Source of the DNA: Chloracidobacterium sp.
Lineage (GTDB): Bacteria > Acidobacteriota > Blastocatellia > Pyrinomonadales > Pyrinomonadaceae
DNA: 64,000 nucleotides
NCBI GenBank assembly: GCA_016712045.1
Contig: JADJRV010000024.1
Coordinates: 1-64,000, forward strand
Direction: 5' to 3'
Part shown: in pieces, positions 27,037-37,727 of the stretch
Position numbering within the stretch: the stretch's first letter is position 1
Layout of the letters: each line of letters starts with the position of its first letter
Notes under the pieces: model-generated
The model's input: only the letters and a program-made list of their open reading frames with translations
What the model was told of the DNA's origin: nothing
Databases searched by the model: none
Made by a program: the position numbers and the translations under genes

Positions 27037-28827
27037 ATGATGCAGCGAGTCTTTTTATCTATCCTATTGGTTATTTTTTCTGCTGGTGCTTTTGGCCAGG
27101 CCCCTGCGTCGGGTTTTGACCTGACTAATTACGGAGTCAAGATCGAGCCTGACAAACGTCTGCTCGTCGTGCTTGCGTCGCTCGAAATGGCGCAGACGAC
27201 AAATCCCGACGGCACTTTTACCAAGCTCATCAACACGCCGCTATCGGCGGACGGGGCAAAGTTTCGCGACCAGCTTATCTTAGACAATGCGAGTATGCCG
27301 GCGGATCTTCGAACCCGCATCTCGGCTTTTGTCGCTCAAAATAAAAAACGAAATCCTAAGGCGACCGATGCCGAGATCGTTGCACCGTTTATCTCGATGG
27401 CGTATACGCTGTCGGCGGTGCCGGAGCTTGGCGACCCTGTGGTCACGAGCGATCTGCCCGGCAAGCTGCTTGACGTACTTGATTATTCGCCGCTGGTTCG
27501 CGAGTTTTACAAACGTTCGCCGATCAGCTCAAAGCTTGATAGCTATGTAAAGACCTATCGCGAACAAGCCGACGGACGCCTTCGCACGTCGACCCGTGAC
27601 ATGGTCAGCGAACTGCTCGAATATCTGCACACGCGGCCGCAGCTTATTTTTTCTGAAAAAGTAAAAGTCGAGACAAAACGTCCAAACAGTAAAACGGTGC
27701 TTGTTCAGACCGAGATACGCGAACACGACCGGCATTTTTTCGTTGTACCCGAAAATCTCGCGGCGAAAGGCGATATCAATTTTCTCAACATCCGCGACGA
27801 TTATTATCTGATCGTGCCGCCCGACACCGATGTCAGTATCACTGAGGGCCGCCGTGCGTTTTTACGTTTTGTGATCGATCCGTTGATACTTGCAAATTCT
27901 AAAGAAATGACCGCTGTCCGCGATTGGGCAAAACCCGTCCTTGAAGAGCTGCGAAAAACAAACTCGTCAATCTCGCCGGATGTTTTCCTCGCAATGTCGC
28001 GCTCGCTTGTCGCAGCTGTCGATATCCGCCAAGCTGAGTTTACAAGGATCCGTGTCGCAACCGATCAAGTACGTCAAAAACTGCCCACGCTAAAGACCGA
28101 TGCCGAGAAAACGGCACTGACCACCGAATTGACCAAACAAAAAGCAGCTTTTTCAGACGAAGCCGCCCAGCAATTGTTTGAGGAGTATCAAAAGGGTGCG
28201 GTGCTGTCGTATTATTTTGCGGAGCAGTTAAAAGGAGTCGAGGATTCGGGTTTTGACATCGCTTCGTCTCTACGCGAGATGGTTGCTGCATTTGATCCGG
28301 TAAAAGAGGTAAACCGCATCTCCGACACCGCCGAGGCTCGCAAGCGCGCTCTCGCCGCCCGTCAGGAACGCAAAAGCCATCCTGACACCATGGCCGTCGT
28401 TGAGAGCCCTCTGACCGGCAAACTCATTGCGATCCAAAAGGTGATCGACGCCCGCGATCTGGTAAAGGCGAACGCCGATCTCAAACAGCTGCTAAAAGAA
28501 TATCCGTCCGAGCCGCGTATTTATTACAACATCGGCCGTGTCGCCGGGCTTTCGGCGGTCGGTGTTCAGGATCCTGAGGTTGTCGCACAAAAGCTGCTTG
28601 AGGCAAAGGTCGCGTATACCAATGTCCTCAACACAGCGACCGGCGGTACTGATAGGTCATTGCTTTCGCTCACGTACGTTGCACTCGCGAGGATCTACGA
28701 GTTTGACAATAATTCGGCATACGCCATCAAACTCTATGACGAAGCGATCAAGCTCGACGACATTTCGGGCGGAGCGTTTCGCGAAGCGATCGCCGGCAAG
28801 CAGCGTCTGCTAAAGCCGCAGTATTGA
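27037..28827 (+). CDS. Secreted protein with C-terminal TPR-like repeats, function unknown
   Basis: A 596-residue exported protein with a signal peptide (MMQRVFLSILLVIFSAGAFGQ). The middle is helical and rich in charged residues, with no catalytic motif I recognise. The last 150 or so residues look like tetratricopeptide repeats (LKQLLKEYPSEPRIYYNIGRVAGLS, then YVALARIYEFDNNSAYAIKLYDEAIKL). The open frame is intact. It may be a scaffold in the periplasm or on the cell surface. It precedes era in the same direction with about 60 bases between. Confidence 0.7.
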   Translation: MMQRVFLSILLVIFSAGAFGQAPASGFDLTNYGVKIEPDKRLLVVLASLEMAQTTNPDGTFTKLINTPLSADGAKFRDQLILDNASMPADLRTRISAFVAQNKKRNPKATDAEIVAPFISMAYTLSAVPELGDPVVTSDLPGKLLDVLDYSPLVREFYKRSPISSKLDSYVKTYREQADGRLRTSTRDMVSELLEYLHTRPQLIFSEKVKVETKRPNSKTVLVQTEIREHDRHFFVVPENLAAKGDINFLNIRDDYYLIVPPDTDVSITEGRRAFLRFVIDPLILANSKEMTAVRDWAKPVLEELRKTNSSISPDVFLAMSRSLVAAVDIRQAEFTRIRVATDQVRQKLPTLKTDAEKTALTTELTKQKAAFSDEAAQQLFEEYQKGAVLSYYFAEQLKGVEDSGFDIASSLREMVAAFDPVKEVNRISDTAEARKRALAARQERKSHPDTMAVVESPLTGKLIAIQKVIDARDLVKANADLKQLLKEYPSEPRIYYNIGRVAGLSAVGVQDPEVVAQKLLEAKVAYTNVLNTATGGTDRSLLSLTYVALARIYEFDNNSAYAIKLYDEAIKLDDISGGAFREAIAGKQRLLKPQY

Positions 28828-28890
28828 GTCCCGCCCAGGCGGCAAACCCTGACAATTTACATCAAAATGACTGAGACCGCCTAAAGGTGG

Positions 28891-29789
28891 ATGTCAAAAC
28901 ATCTTTCGCAGCGGGCTGGTCGCGCTCATCGGCCGTCCTAATGCGGGCAAATCTACACTACTTAACCGTCTCGTCGGCGAAAAGATCGCGGCTGTCTCAA
29001 ACAAGCCGCAGACCACGAGGCATCGTATCAAGGGCATTGTCACACTGCCCGAAGGCCAGATCGTTTTTATCGACACACCCGGCGTCCACAAACCCGGCCA
29101 TTTGCTCAACCGCCGGATGATGACCGCCGTCCACGACGCGATCATGTCGGTCGATCTGATCGTGCTCATGCGTGACGCCAGCGTCTCGACCGGAAACGGC
29201 GATATGTTTGTCTTTGACCTCATCAAACAAGCCGAAAAACCGGCGGTTTTACTGCTGAATAAGACAGATAAACTAAAAGATAAAGCTGCTCTTTTACCTC
29301 TGATCGAGGGATATTCAAGCGAATTCGAGTTCGCCGAGATCGTGCCTGTTTCCGCTCTAAAGGGCGACGCTATCGACGATCTGCTTGCATCCATCGTCAA
29401 GCATTTGCCCGAAGGCGAGCCACTTTTTGCCGACGATGAGATGACCGACCAATCGACGCGCATCATCGCTGCCGAGATGGTTCGCGAAAAGATATTGCAA
29501 TCCACAGGCGAAGAGATCCCATACGTAACGGCGGTCGTGACAGAGGTTTTTGATGAGTCAAAACCCGGCATCACACGCATCTACTGTGCGATCTATGTCG
29601 AGCGTTCGTCGCAAAAAAAGATCGTCATCGGCAAAATGGGCAGCCGCATCAAGGATATCGGCACCAAGGCACGTGTCGATATCGAAAAAGCTGCTTGGCA
29701 AAAAAGTTTTCTTAAAATTATTCGTCAAGGTCGTCGAAGACTGGCGGAACCGCGAACGCGATCTCGACGATATCGGTATCCACGAATGA
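28891..29789 (+). CDS. era: GTPase Era (frameshifted at both ends)
   Basis: A ribosome-assembly GTPase that binds 16S rRNA. G1 is GRPNAGKSTLLN, with SNKPQTTRHRI (G2), DTPGVHKPG (G3), NKTD (G4) and VSALKG (G5). The KH domain follows (EEIPYVTAVVTEVF, then IGKMGSRIKDIG). Shifts lie just after the start near 28900 and near 29690. The repaired tail KKVFLKLFVKVVEDWRNRERDLDDIG is the conserved Era C-terminus. The ATG at 28891 follows AAAGGTGG. Its TGA overlaps the prmA start (ATGA). Essential, so errors are the likely cause of the breaks. Confidence 0.93.
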
Positions 29790-30658
29790 GCGAAACTCCC
29801 CCCAAACGCTGGTTCGCAGTCGACGTCGAGGCCGATGCCCCCGCCGCGGAAGCTGTCGAATACGCGTTTAACACCTCGAAGCTCTAGGCACCGAGATAGA
29901 CCATCTGCGAAAAACCGGCACTGATGCTGTAAAGATAACAGGTTATTTCAACGACCTACCATCGGACGAAGATCTACGATACGAGATCAACGACGCCCTA
30001 CATATTTTCGAGCAGGACCGGTCAACCATACGTTCTACATCCACCCGCGAGGTCGAGAACGCCGATTGGCTCGCCGAATGGAAACGCCACTGGAAACCCA
30101 CCGTGATCGGCAAATTCATCATCGCCCCGCCATGGTCAGAGGTCGCGGATACCGACAAGATCGTCATTCGTATCGAGCCAAACATGGCGTTCGGTACAGG
30201 AACTCATGACACTACGCAACTCTGCCTGAAAGCAATTGGCGAAATTTTTAACGTGGGGCAAACGTGTCTCGATGTCGGCACAGGTACAGGAATATTGGCG
30301 ATAGCCGTCGCAAAACTCGGCGGCACAGACATCTTCGCCTGCGACACCGACGCCGATTCGATCAAAATCGCCCGCGAAAATGCCGTCCTGAATGGCGTTG
30401 GGAATGCAATTGTATTTGCCGACGGCCCGATAGATGACAGCACACAGGAATACGATTTTACCTGTGCAAACCTCACCGCCGATGTGATCGTCCCCATCCT
30501 GCCGCTGCTCATCGAAAAGACAAAAAAACATCCTGCTCCTCTCCGGCATACTCGCCGAACAAGAAAGTCTCGTCACCGATGAACTTTTGAAATTTCAAAT
30601 TTCAAATTTTCAAATAGAACATTCCGGCGAGTGGATCTCCGTCCTAATTAAATTTTAA
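29786..30658 (+). CDS. prmA: Ribosomal protein L11 methyltransferase (frameshifted)
   Basis: Methylates ribosomal protein L11 using S-adenosylmethionine. The start (ATGA overlap with era) reads MSETPPKRWFAVDVEAD. Shifts near 29878 and 30525 separate the parts. The SAM-binding fold shows MAFGTGTHDTTQLCL and LDVGTGTGILAIAVAKLG, and the active-site segment is CANLTADVI. The tail KFQISNFQIEHSGEW includes a heptamer repeat array (30588-30615) read in frame. It converges with the next gene, whose stop overlaps by four bases. Confidence 0.9.
30588..30615. repeat. Short heptamer array in the 3' part of prmA
   Basis: Four 7-base units of the TCAAATT/TGAAATT type lie in frame near the end of prmA and encode FQISNFQ-like sequence. 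The same unit type occurs in aroDE at 49086. Confidence 0.6.
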
Positions 30659-32701
30659 TTTGGTTTTTTGATCGGCACGGCTGATGGGATATCGCCGTCA
30701 TCAGTGATCGGAACGATCGGCAGGCGAAATGTCGGTTTCGCTCGCGGCGAGGTCGTTAAAACAGGCGGGCCTTTTGGCAAACTGAAAAGCGAAGGCGTAA
30801 GCGGAAGCGAACGCTTGAGCATTGTGCCGCCGCGGCCCGCAACCCAGAGTTTATCACCGCCGCGATAGACGATAGTCTGGAGCAGTTTTCCGGTGATATT
30901 CGGCTGGGTTGACCAAGTTTTGCCGCCGTCCTCGGTGATCAATATTGTTCCGAGTTCACCCGCCGCGATCGCTTTGTCCACCCCAAAAACCTGCACCGCA
31001 AATAGATTTAGTTTTAGCGGCGATTCCTGATCGGCCCAAGTCACACCACCATCGGACGTGCGCAAAGTGATACCGCCGGAGCCGACCGCAAAGCCGTTTT
31101 TATCGTCGAAAAAGCTCACAGCGTAGAGATTTTCGCGGACGTTTATCTTGATCTTTTCCCAAGTGACGCCGCCATCCGCCGTCCGAAGGATCGTGCCCTT
31201 ATCGCCGACAACGATCCATGCGTTTCGCTAAAAAAACTTGATATCTTCCAGCCAGACACGCGTTCCCGAATTGAGCTGTTCCCAATACGCTCCGCCCGGA
31301 ACTTGTCCGGGTGATCATCCCGTTCGAGCCGACTGCAAAGCCCACCTTATCGGAAACAAAATTGACGGCGACGAGGTCTGCGGTAAGGTTTGAGATGCCC
31401 GCACCCCAGCTCGCACCGCCGTTGTTCGTTCGTAAAACCGTGCCGCCGTCGCCGACCACCCAGCCTTTTTGCCCGTCAATAAAAAACACGGCGTTGAGAT
31501 TTACATTTGTTTCTGAGAACGCCGGCAGCCATTCGCGACCCGCGTTGTTGGTCAGCCAGATCTTGCCCCGCGAACCGACAGCGACACCGATCTCGTCGTT
31601 GAGAAACGCGATGTCGTTCACATCCTCGCGCCCGCCCTCGCTCAGACGCTGCCAGCTAAACCCGCCGTCATCCGTGCGGAGTATTAGCCCGTTTTCACCG
31701 ACCGCCCAGCCGGTAAATTTGTCGCCGTAATGGACGGCAACAAGCTTCGGATTTGTTCGCACATTAAACGGCAGCCACGAACGCCCGCTGTCCCCTGTAA
31801 GCCAGATCATGCCGTTGGCGTCGGTCATCGAACCGCTCGTCGCGTCCGAAAAAGTCACCGACAGAATATCCGCTCGGCTAAAAATACTGATCCGCGACCA
31901 AGTCAGTCCGGCATCATCGCTGCGTGCGACACAGCCGCCAAAACCGGCGGCTACCATCGTCGTTTGCGATAGATAAGCGGCGTCTGAGACGACCGCTCCC
32001 TTACACGGATCGCTCTGTTTCCAACTTTCGCCGCCATTGTCCGTGGTCAAAACGACGCCGCCAAGCCCGACGGCGACCGTGTGAGTATCATCAAAAGCGT
32101 CGACATTTAATAGCTGTTCTTGGGTGCCGGAGATCTGTGTTTTCCACGTAGTGCCGCCGTCCGTGGTTTTCAGTATCCGGCCATAACTGCCGACGATCCA
32201 GCCCGTTCTGAACGCCGTACCGATAAACTTGATGCCGTAAAAATGGTCGCGGGCATCGACCGCAACTTGTTTCCAATCTTTGCCGCCGTTGACCGTCGCG
32301 AGCAAAGTGCTCCGTGCCCCAACCACAAAAGCGTTGTTCTTGTCGCGTACAAATACGGACGACAGCGGGGCTTCGGCAGGGGAAAATTGCCGTTTCCAGC
32401 TAAACCCGCCATCGGTGGTTTTTAAGATCGTTGCATCCGAACCGACCGCAAAACCGGTTTCTTTGTCGGGAGCAAAATGTATCGAATAGAGCGGATTGCC
32501 TTGTGGCAGAGGATTTTGCCAAGTCCACCCTTGACTGCTGCGTTGGGCAAAGGTGGAGCACGCAAGAAGAAAGATAATTACCGCAGAGACGCGAAGACGC
32601 AGAGACCGGAATTTCCACCACAGATGAACACGGATTAACACGGATGAAGAAAAAGATGCCTTTTCTTCTCTATTATCCCGTCTGTGTTTATCTGTGTTCA
32701 T
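30655..32701 (-). CDS. Secreted Ycf48-like BNR beta-propeller protein (frameshifted)
   Basis: An exported protein of about 680 residues made almost wholly of BNR/Ycf48-type repeats with the pattern GWxVGxxGxILxTTDGGxTW (AVGSDATILKTTDGGFSW, WIVGSYGRILKTTDGGTTW and others). Shifts near 31300 and 31225 split it; the end reads RPVLTTSPRAKPTFRLP. The only in-frame ATG (32701) lies inside a decamer repeat array. The first 33 or so residues (MNTDKHRRDN and following) are therefore repeat-derived, and the signal-peptide-like part begins near SLRLRVSAVIIFLLACSTFA. Ycf48 itself assists photosystem II assembly, which is not implied here. Confidence 0.8.
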
Positions 32702-32708
32702 CTGTGGC
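32619..32708. repeat. Palindromic decamer array (CACAGATGAA type)
   Basis: Nine 10-base units, such as CACAGATGAA and CACGGATTAA, mirrored as CGTCTGTGTT and TATCTGTGTT, span 90 bases with a GAAGAAAA/TTTTCTTC hairpin at the centre. A short CGCAGAGAC/CGCGAAGA direct-repeat block adjoins at 32582-32606. It overlaps the start of the propeller gene at 30655-32701. Confidence 0.88.
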
Positions 32709-32717
32709 TAATTTCTT

Positions 32718-33176
32718 TCAGATCTCTTCAGTTCCCAGTTCTACAACTGCTTCGTCTAACAAAGCCGCATCCACATAACCCAGCTCTGCCATTTTTCGAG
32801 CCATCGAATCGGCGACTTCTTGCACGGCGTGGCCGTTGTGGCCTTTGACCCATTTCCAGGTTATTTGATGTTTTTTAGATGCAGCGTCGAGCCGTTTCCA
32901 CCAATCGTGATTGGTTTTTCGCTTCCAAGTGCCGCCCATCGTCTCGACCACGTATCGCGAATCAGACATCAGCGTGATCACACAAGGCTCTTTCAAGCTT
33001 TCAAGCCCAATTGCCGCCGCAGCGATCTCAGCCTGTTGATTGGTCGCACTGCCGAGATATTCACCGACCGCTTTCCAAAATCCCTTGAACCCAAGCACAG
33101 CTACGGCCGCCGCACGAGGATTTCCCCTGCCGTTGCCGAGACTCGAACCGTCGCAGACTATGGTGACTTGTTTCAT
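32718..33176 (-). CDS. rnhA: Ribonuclease HI
   Basis: Degrades RNA in RNA-DNA hybrids during replication. The 152-residue protein shows the catalytic carboxylates in VTIVCDGSSLGNG (Asp), QQAEIAAAAIGLE (Glu), LMSDSRYV (Asp) and VADSMAR (Asp), with the WVKGHNGH loop between the last two. It begins three bases after the stop of the SbcC-like gene and is probably in its operon. Confidence 0.94.
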   Translation of the reverse strand: MKQVTIVCDGSSLGNGRGNPRAAAVAVLGFKGFWKAVGEYLGSATNQQAEIAAAAIGLESLKEPCVITLMSDSRYVVETMGGTWKRKTNHDWWKRLDAASKKHQITWKWVKGHNGHAVQEVADSMARKMAELGYVDAALLDEAVVELGTEEI

Positions 33177-33179
33177 ATT

Positions 33180-35408
33180 TTAGTTGCCGACCGATACGAC
33201 GTTGTCGACAAAATTGTCAAAGGTCTCGTCGTGAGAGATAACAAAAAGCTGGTCAAAATGCGTGATGCGGCTGATCTGCATTGCGAGGTTTTCGCGGCGT
33301 TCGGCATCCATGTTGGTCGTCGGTTCGTCAAAAAATGCGATGCGGATATCGGTCAACTGTTTTAACAGAGCGAGCCTGATCGCGAGTGCCGCAGCCATCT
33401 GCTCGCCGCCCGAAAAACTTTGAAACGGCCGCTCGTATCCATCCTCTTCAAGCATTATGGCGTAATCTTCGCCCCATTTCAGCGTGCGCTCAGCGTTTCC
33501 GGTGATCTCGCGAAACAGCAGATTTGCCTCAAGCGAAACGTGATGCACATAGTTGCGTGCGACACGCGGAGCCGCTTCTTTGAGCGTGTCGCGGATAAAG
33601 GCGGTCGTCTCGGCTACGGTCTCGAGCCGTTCTTTTCTTTGAACTCACCCGACAAAGACTTTCTGATCTCAGCAAAATGCTTTAGCTCCGCCGCAAGCTG
33701 ACCTTTCGCCGCTTTGCCGCATCAAATGTCGCCCTGATCTCGGCGTGGCGTTTTCGGTCCATGCGGCAGTACGCTCGGCAATGTGGCGGGCATTGTTGTA
33801 ACCGCCGGCGATGAGGTCTTGATGCTCGTCGAGATCCTCGGTCAGGATTCGGCGGTCGGTTTCGAGACGCTCAAGATTGCTTTCTATCTTGGTGACATAC
33901 TCTCGAAGCTCAGGTTCGCGGGCAGTCTCGTTCTCGAGAAATTTTATTCGGACGCGCGGGTCACCCAACGTCTTTAGCTTGCTTTCAAGATCCGCAAAGT
34001 TTTTTTCAAGCCCTGCCAGCCCGCCGATCCTCGTTTCCAGCTCTTTTCGTTCGGTAGCAAAATGCGTCCCCTCGGTTTTTAGCTCGGCTTCGCGGGTGCG
34101 AAAACCTGTGAGCATTGCCGCAAACCGTTCGGCTTCACGAGCATTTTTTAACGCGGAGGCAACGACGATTTGCTCTGTTTCAAATCCGGCAATTTGAGAT
34201 CTGAGATCGGTGAACTGGCTCGAAACAAAACTTTCGAGTGTCTCGCCTTCTTTTAGATTGAGGCATTTTTGCGACAATATCGGGCACAGGCCGTTTTGTA
34301 TCTCGTTCTGAAATTTCTGATCGCGTTCGAGACTCGCTTTGAGCGTGGCGATCTGACGGACAAGCTCGGCATCGCGGCTTTCGAGCGGTTTGATCTCTCC
34401 CGCACCGGCGGCTTTTGCCTCGGCTTCTTTTAGCTGTTCGGCGTTTGAACGATAACTTGCTCGTAGTCGCTCAATACGTTCGTCGAGACTCTTGATCTGA
34501 TTTTCGACCGCTTTTGCGTCCGCAATCTTTTCCCGCAGTGTATTAAGTTCGCCCTCAAGCCTTTCCTGATCGGCAACCTTTGGCTTTAGCTTGGTGATCT
34601 CGGCGTGGGCCTTTTGCACAGCTTCGATGCTTTCATTCAGTCGTTTTTGATCGGCCTTGATGTTGGTGATGGCATTTTCGACACGCTCAAGCTCGTCGAG
34701 CTTACTGACAAGGTGACGCTTTTCGGCGATGGTTTTTTCAAGCGTTTGAACCTCACCGGCGAGCGTCTTAGCTTGCTCCTGATAAACTTTATACTCTTGT
34801 TCGACGGTGTCGGACCGCGTTAGTTCGCCCTCGGCACGGGCGATGCCCACGCTAATTTTCGTAACTGAGGATTCCAGATATTTTGAGGTTTCGCGCAGCT
34901 TTTCTGCCGCTTGTCGATACTCTTCGACCTTGAGCAGACGGTCAAAAGCTACCTTTCGCTCGGTCGCTCCTTCCAAAAAGATAGCGGTAAATGTGCCTTG
35001 GGGAACACCGATCGCTTGTTTGAAAAGCGATTTTAGATCGGTGCCGGGTTCGAGGCCGAGATGCTGCCAGAGAAAGCGAAAACCTCTTCTTTTTTATCGG
35101 CGATGCGTGTCTGCAAACGCGGGTCGGTGACGTTATAGCCGGCTCCGGTGTCGCGTGTGACGATGTACTCGCGTTCGTCGAGGCCGCTTTCAAACGTCAC
35201 CCTGACCACGCCTTTTTTCTCGCCGCGTTTAATAAAATCCTCTTTTTTATAATCGAGCAGATCAAATAAAACCCACGCGATCGCCTCGATTATCGTGGTC
35301 TTACCGGCACCGTTCTCGCCTGTGATAGCGGTGGTGCCACGGGTAAATTCGAAAGTTGAGGCGGCGTGAGATTTGATATTCTCAAGCTCGATCTTGGAGA
35401 TATGCATT
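33180..35408 (-). CDS. sbcC: SbcC/Rad50-type SMC-like ATPase (frameshifted)
   Basis: A DNA-repair ATPase of the Rad50/SbcC family. The N-terminal half holds MHISKIELENIKSHAASTFEF and Walker A GENGAGKTT. A long coiled coil follows (about residues 130-570), with a hook-like CPILSQKC at its middle. The C-terminal half has the signature FSGGEQMAAALAIRLALL and Walker B IAFFDEPTTNMD, with ISHDETFD. Shifts lie near 35065 and 33640-33730. The hook pair is C-x6-C rather than the standard CxxC. The partner nuclease gene sbcD is not adjacent. Start ATG at 35406-35408. Confidence 0.87.
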
Positions 35409-35428
35409 GCGAATTCAAGTTTAGAATA

Positions 35429-35503
35429 GAACCGCCTACGGTAGTGGGCGGTTGAACTAATGTACACACAAAAATTAAACCACCCGCTACCGCAGGTGGT
35501 TCT
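35429..35503. repeat. Pair of inverted REP-like units (BIME-like)
   Basis: Unit one (35429-35457) and the reverse complement of unit two (35475-35503) share an AACC-CCT-CGGTAG-GGG-GGTT framework with about five differences over 29 bases. Each forms a small hairpin. Unit two is flanked by an 8-bp inverted repeat, TGTACACA (35461-35468) and TGTGTACA (35508-35515). The pair lies in the divergent gap between sbcC and the small gene at 35524. Confidence 0.8.
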
Positions 35504-35523
35504 GACTTGTGTACAATCTGCCT

Positions 35524-35820
35524 ATGAAATTCCAATCCGGCGAAACCGTCATTGCCGTCCTGCACAGTCCACGCGAAAAGCTGTTGGGTATTCTTGATGA
35601 GATCAACCCTGCGGGCATTAGCCTGCGTTCGATCGAGCTTGGGTATTTTGACGATTGGTGTCGGTCGATCGTGTCGGGTGAGCAACATCTGACTATGACC
35701 GATCATTTTATCCCGATGTGGCGTGTAGAGCGGGTCAGCCGCGATGCTGCGGATGGCGAGGTGCCGTCGATGTCGGAGCAGTTTGAAACGCGAACAGGAC
35801 GGCGGCTCAACGAGCAATAG
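35524..35820 (+). CDS. Hypothetical protein, 98 residues
   Basis: A compact soluble protein starting MKFQSGETVIAVLHSPREKLLG, with ILDEINPAGISLRSIEL and a Trp-containing FDDWCRS. The first half has the alternating pattern of a small beta-barrel (Sm-like), but this is only a visual impression. The ATG at 35524 lies nine bases after the inverted repeat TGTGTACA. It converges on the DUF4097 gene with one base between. I do not recognise the family. Confidence 0.65.
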   Translation: MKFQSGETVIAVLHSPREKLLGILDEINPAGISLRSIELGYFDDWCRSIVSGEQHLTMTDHFIPMWRVERVSRDAADGEVPSMSEQFETRTGRRLNEQ

Positions 35821-35821
35821 G

Positions 35822-36855
35822 CTAAGGTTTTTTGATGACAATGCTGCCGCTATTGGTGGTGAGTCTGACGGAGGCTCCGCCCGTGCCAAGTTTGCCGACA
35901 ACCCTTTTTACTGGGCCTTCCATTATGTTTTCAGTCTCGATCTTTAACGGCAGATCGTAATTAAACGTACCAAAACCATACGACGCGACCACCTGACACG
36001 ATGTATCGACCGGCACGGACATCCTGATCGAACCGTTTGATGTACTGAGGCTTATAGAGCCGCCGCTCAGTATCTCGCCGTTGTATGACACCGAGCCTGA
36101 GATCGATGTAACATCGACCTGACGGTAATCCAGTCTTTGTAGGTTAACGTTGCCGCTATTCGTCTTTGCCTTAAATTGATCGCCGATCTCACTCGGCCCT
36201 GAGCCAAAGACGATAACATTGCCGTTTGTACTTTCCAGCATCATCGCGCCCGTCGGAATCCTCGACCGTCACGTCGCCCTCATAAGTCACGGCAACCGCT
36301 CCTTCGGCAATATTACGCAGATTGATGCTGCCGCCGATAGTTTTGACGCTGGCCTTGCGGACGGTGTCGATAACGGTCGTCGTTTCCTGGCCTTTGATAT
36401 TAATGACCGCGTTCACTGGCACGTCGATCTCGATCTCGTCGCCCCAGATACACTCGGTCGGGATGGCGTATTTACCCTTTTTTTGCGTCCAACCCCGTCA
36501 AATTTATAAGGGCGGGCATATTTGTTTTAGGGCTTTTTAGCTGGACGTTAAAGCCAAATTTCGCACCGTCTTTAACAAAAACACGGATCTCGCTGCGGTT
36601 CCAGCCGTTCACTTTCAGGCTGCCCTGTGTGACGCAGAGCGACAGATTTACATTTTTATCAACCGCGATCGATTTTTCCGAAGTGTCGCCGCCCGTCATT
36701 GGGGCGAGTACCGGCAGGGGATCTTTTTTGCTAACGCCGTAAACGCGTGAAGGCGGCTCCGGCAGCGACGGCTGTGCCCGGACGATCATCGGAATGGCGG
36801 CAAATAAAGACACCGCTACTATCCGTAATATTATTTTTGCGATTGGGTTATTCAT
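35822..36855 (-). CDS. DUF4097-family beta-helix protein, exported (frameshifted)
   Basis: An exported protein with signal peptide (MNNPIAKIILRIVAVSLFAAI...VRAQ) and the repetitive beta-strand pattern of DUF4097 putative adhesins: INLRNIAEGAVAVTYEGDVTV, LESTNGNVIVFGSG, AKTNSGNVNLQRLD, SGSVSYNGEILSGGSISLSTSNGSIRM, LTTNSGSIVI. Shifts near 36480 and 36245 split it into three frames. Such proteins commonly sit beside ECF sigma/anti-sigma genes, as here (36875-38299), and may be the envelope sensor or target of that system. Confidence 0.82.
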
Positions 36856-36874
36856 CGAAATTCGGACGTTGGAG

Positions 36875-37727
36875 CTATCTCAGGCTCGCCATCAACTCCC
36901 CTTTTTGCGAGACCGAATTTAACAGATCGATCTTGTTTTGATACGACGAATACAGCACCTGCTTGGCGGATTCGTTTCTCGGATTTTTCTTGACCTCGCG
37001 ACGCATTTTGTCGATGGCGTCATTTACGACGGCCATATCACGTTCGTAAGCGATGCGTTCGGATGGACGCAGAGTGTCAGCCTTTTGTGTCTCGACAGTC
37101 TTTGACAGGCTCGAGATCGTCTTTACATAGCTCTCTTCACCCGGCATATAGCCAGCGTTGCTTGTGCTTGGCGAAAACCTATCAACCTGAGGCAAAGCCG
37201 TTACCCGGCGATCGTCATAACGGGTCGAGGCACGCTCGACCGTGTACGGAGCGGCAGGTCTTGGATCAACGGCAACGTCGCCGGCCGGGGTATTTGTTAG
37301 CGGAGGTCGAAACGGTAGTTTTCAGGCCAACAACTTCGGCAACTGTCGGCTGCTCAGGTGCACGATTAAGTAAAACTGCGGCTGATATGCCGATCACGAT
37401 CAAAACACTTGCGGCGGCGGCGAATGTCGGATTTGCGAGGGCTACGGCTAAAAATGCCCACGCTTTGCTAAAGATGGACCGGTTTCCGCGCTCGGTCTCG
37501 ATCGAATCGTTGATCTTGTTCCACAGACGCTGCGTCGGGACGAGCGTGTTAAATTCACGTTCGAGTGCCGGGAATACAAGTGCCGATTCTTCCTCAGCCA
37601 CCGCGAGCATCACAGCACACGCATCACACGTCGCGACGTGGCCGGAAACCCGCGTCGATTCGTCGTGGGTGAGTTCGCCATCCAAAAAGGCCTGGATCAT
37701 CCCTATGTCAAAACAGTTTGCGTTCAT
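36875..37727 (-). CDS. Anti-sigma factor with zinc-binding N-terminus and one TM segment (frameshifted)
   Basis: The N-terminus has the zf-HC2 (ZAS) motif HVATCDAC after MIQAFLDGELTHDEST, which binds an ECF sigma factor. A single membrane segment follows (PTFAAAASVLIVIGISAAVLL). A shift near 37270 leads to the periplasmic part, which ends with a helical region (KTISSLSKTVETQKADTLRPSERIAYERDMAVVNDAI). Its ATG overlaps the sigma factor stop by four bases. It should hold the sigma factor at the membrane until an envelope signal releases it. Confidence 0.85.
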
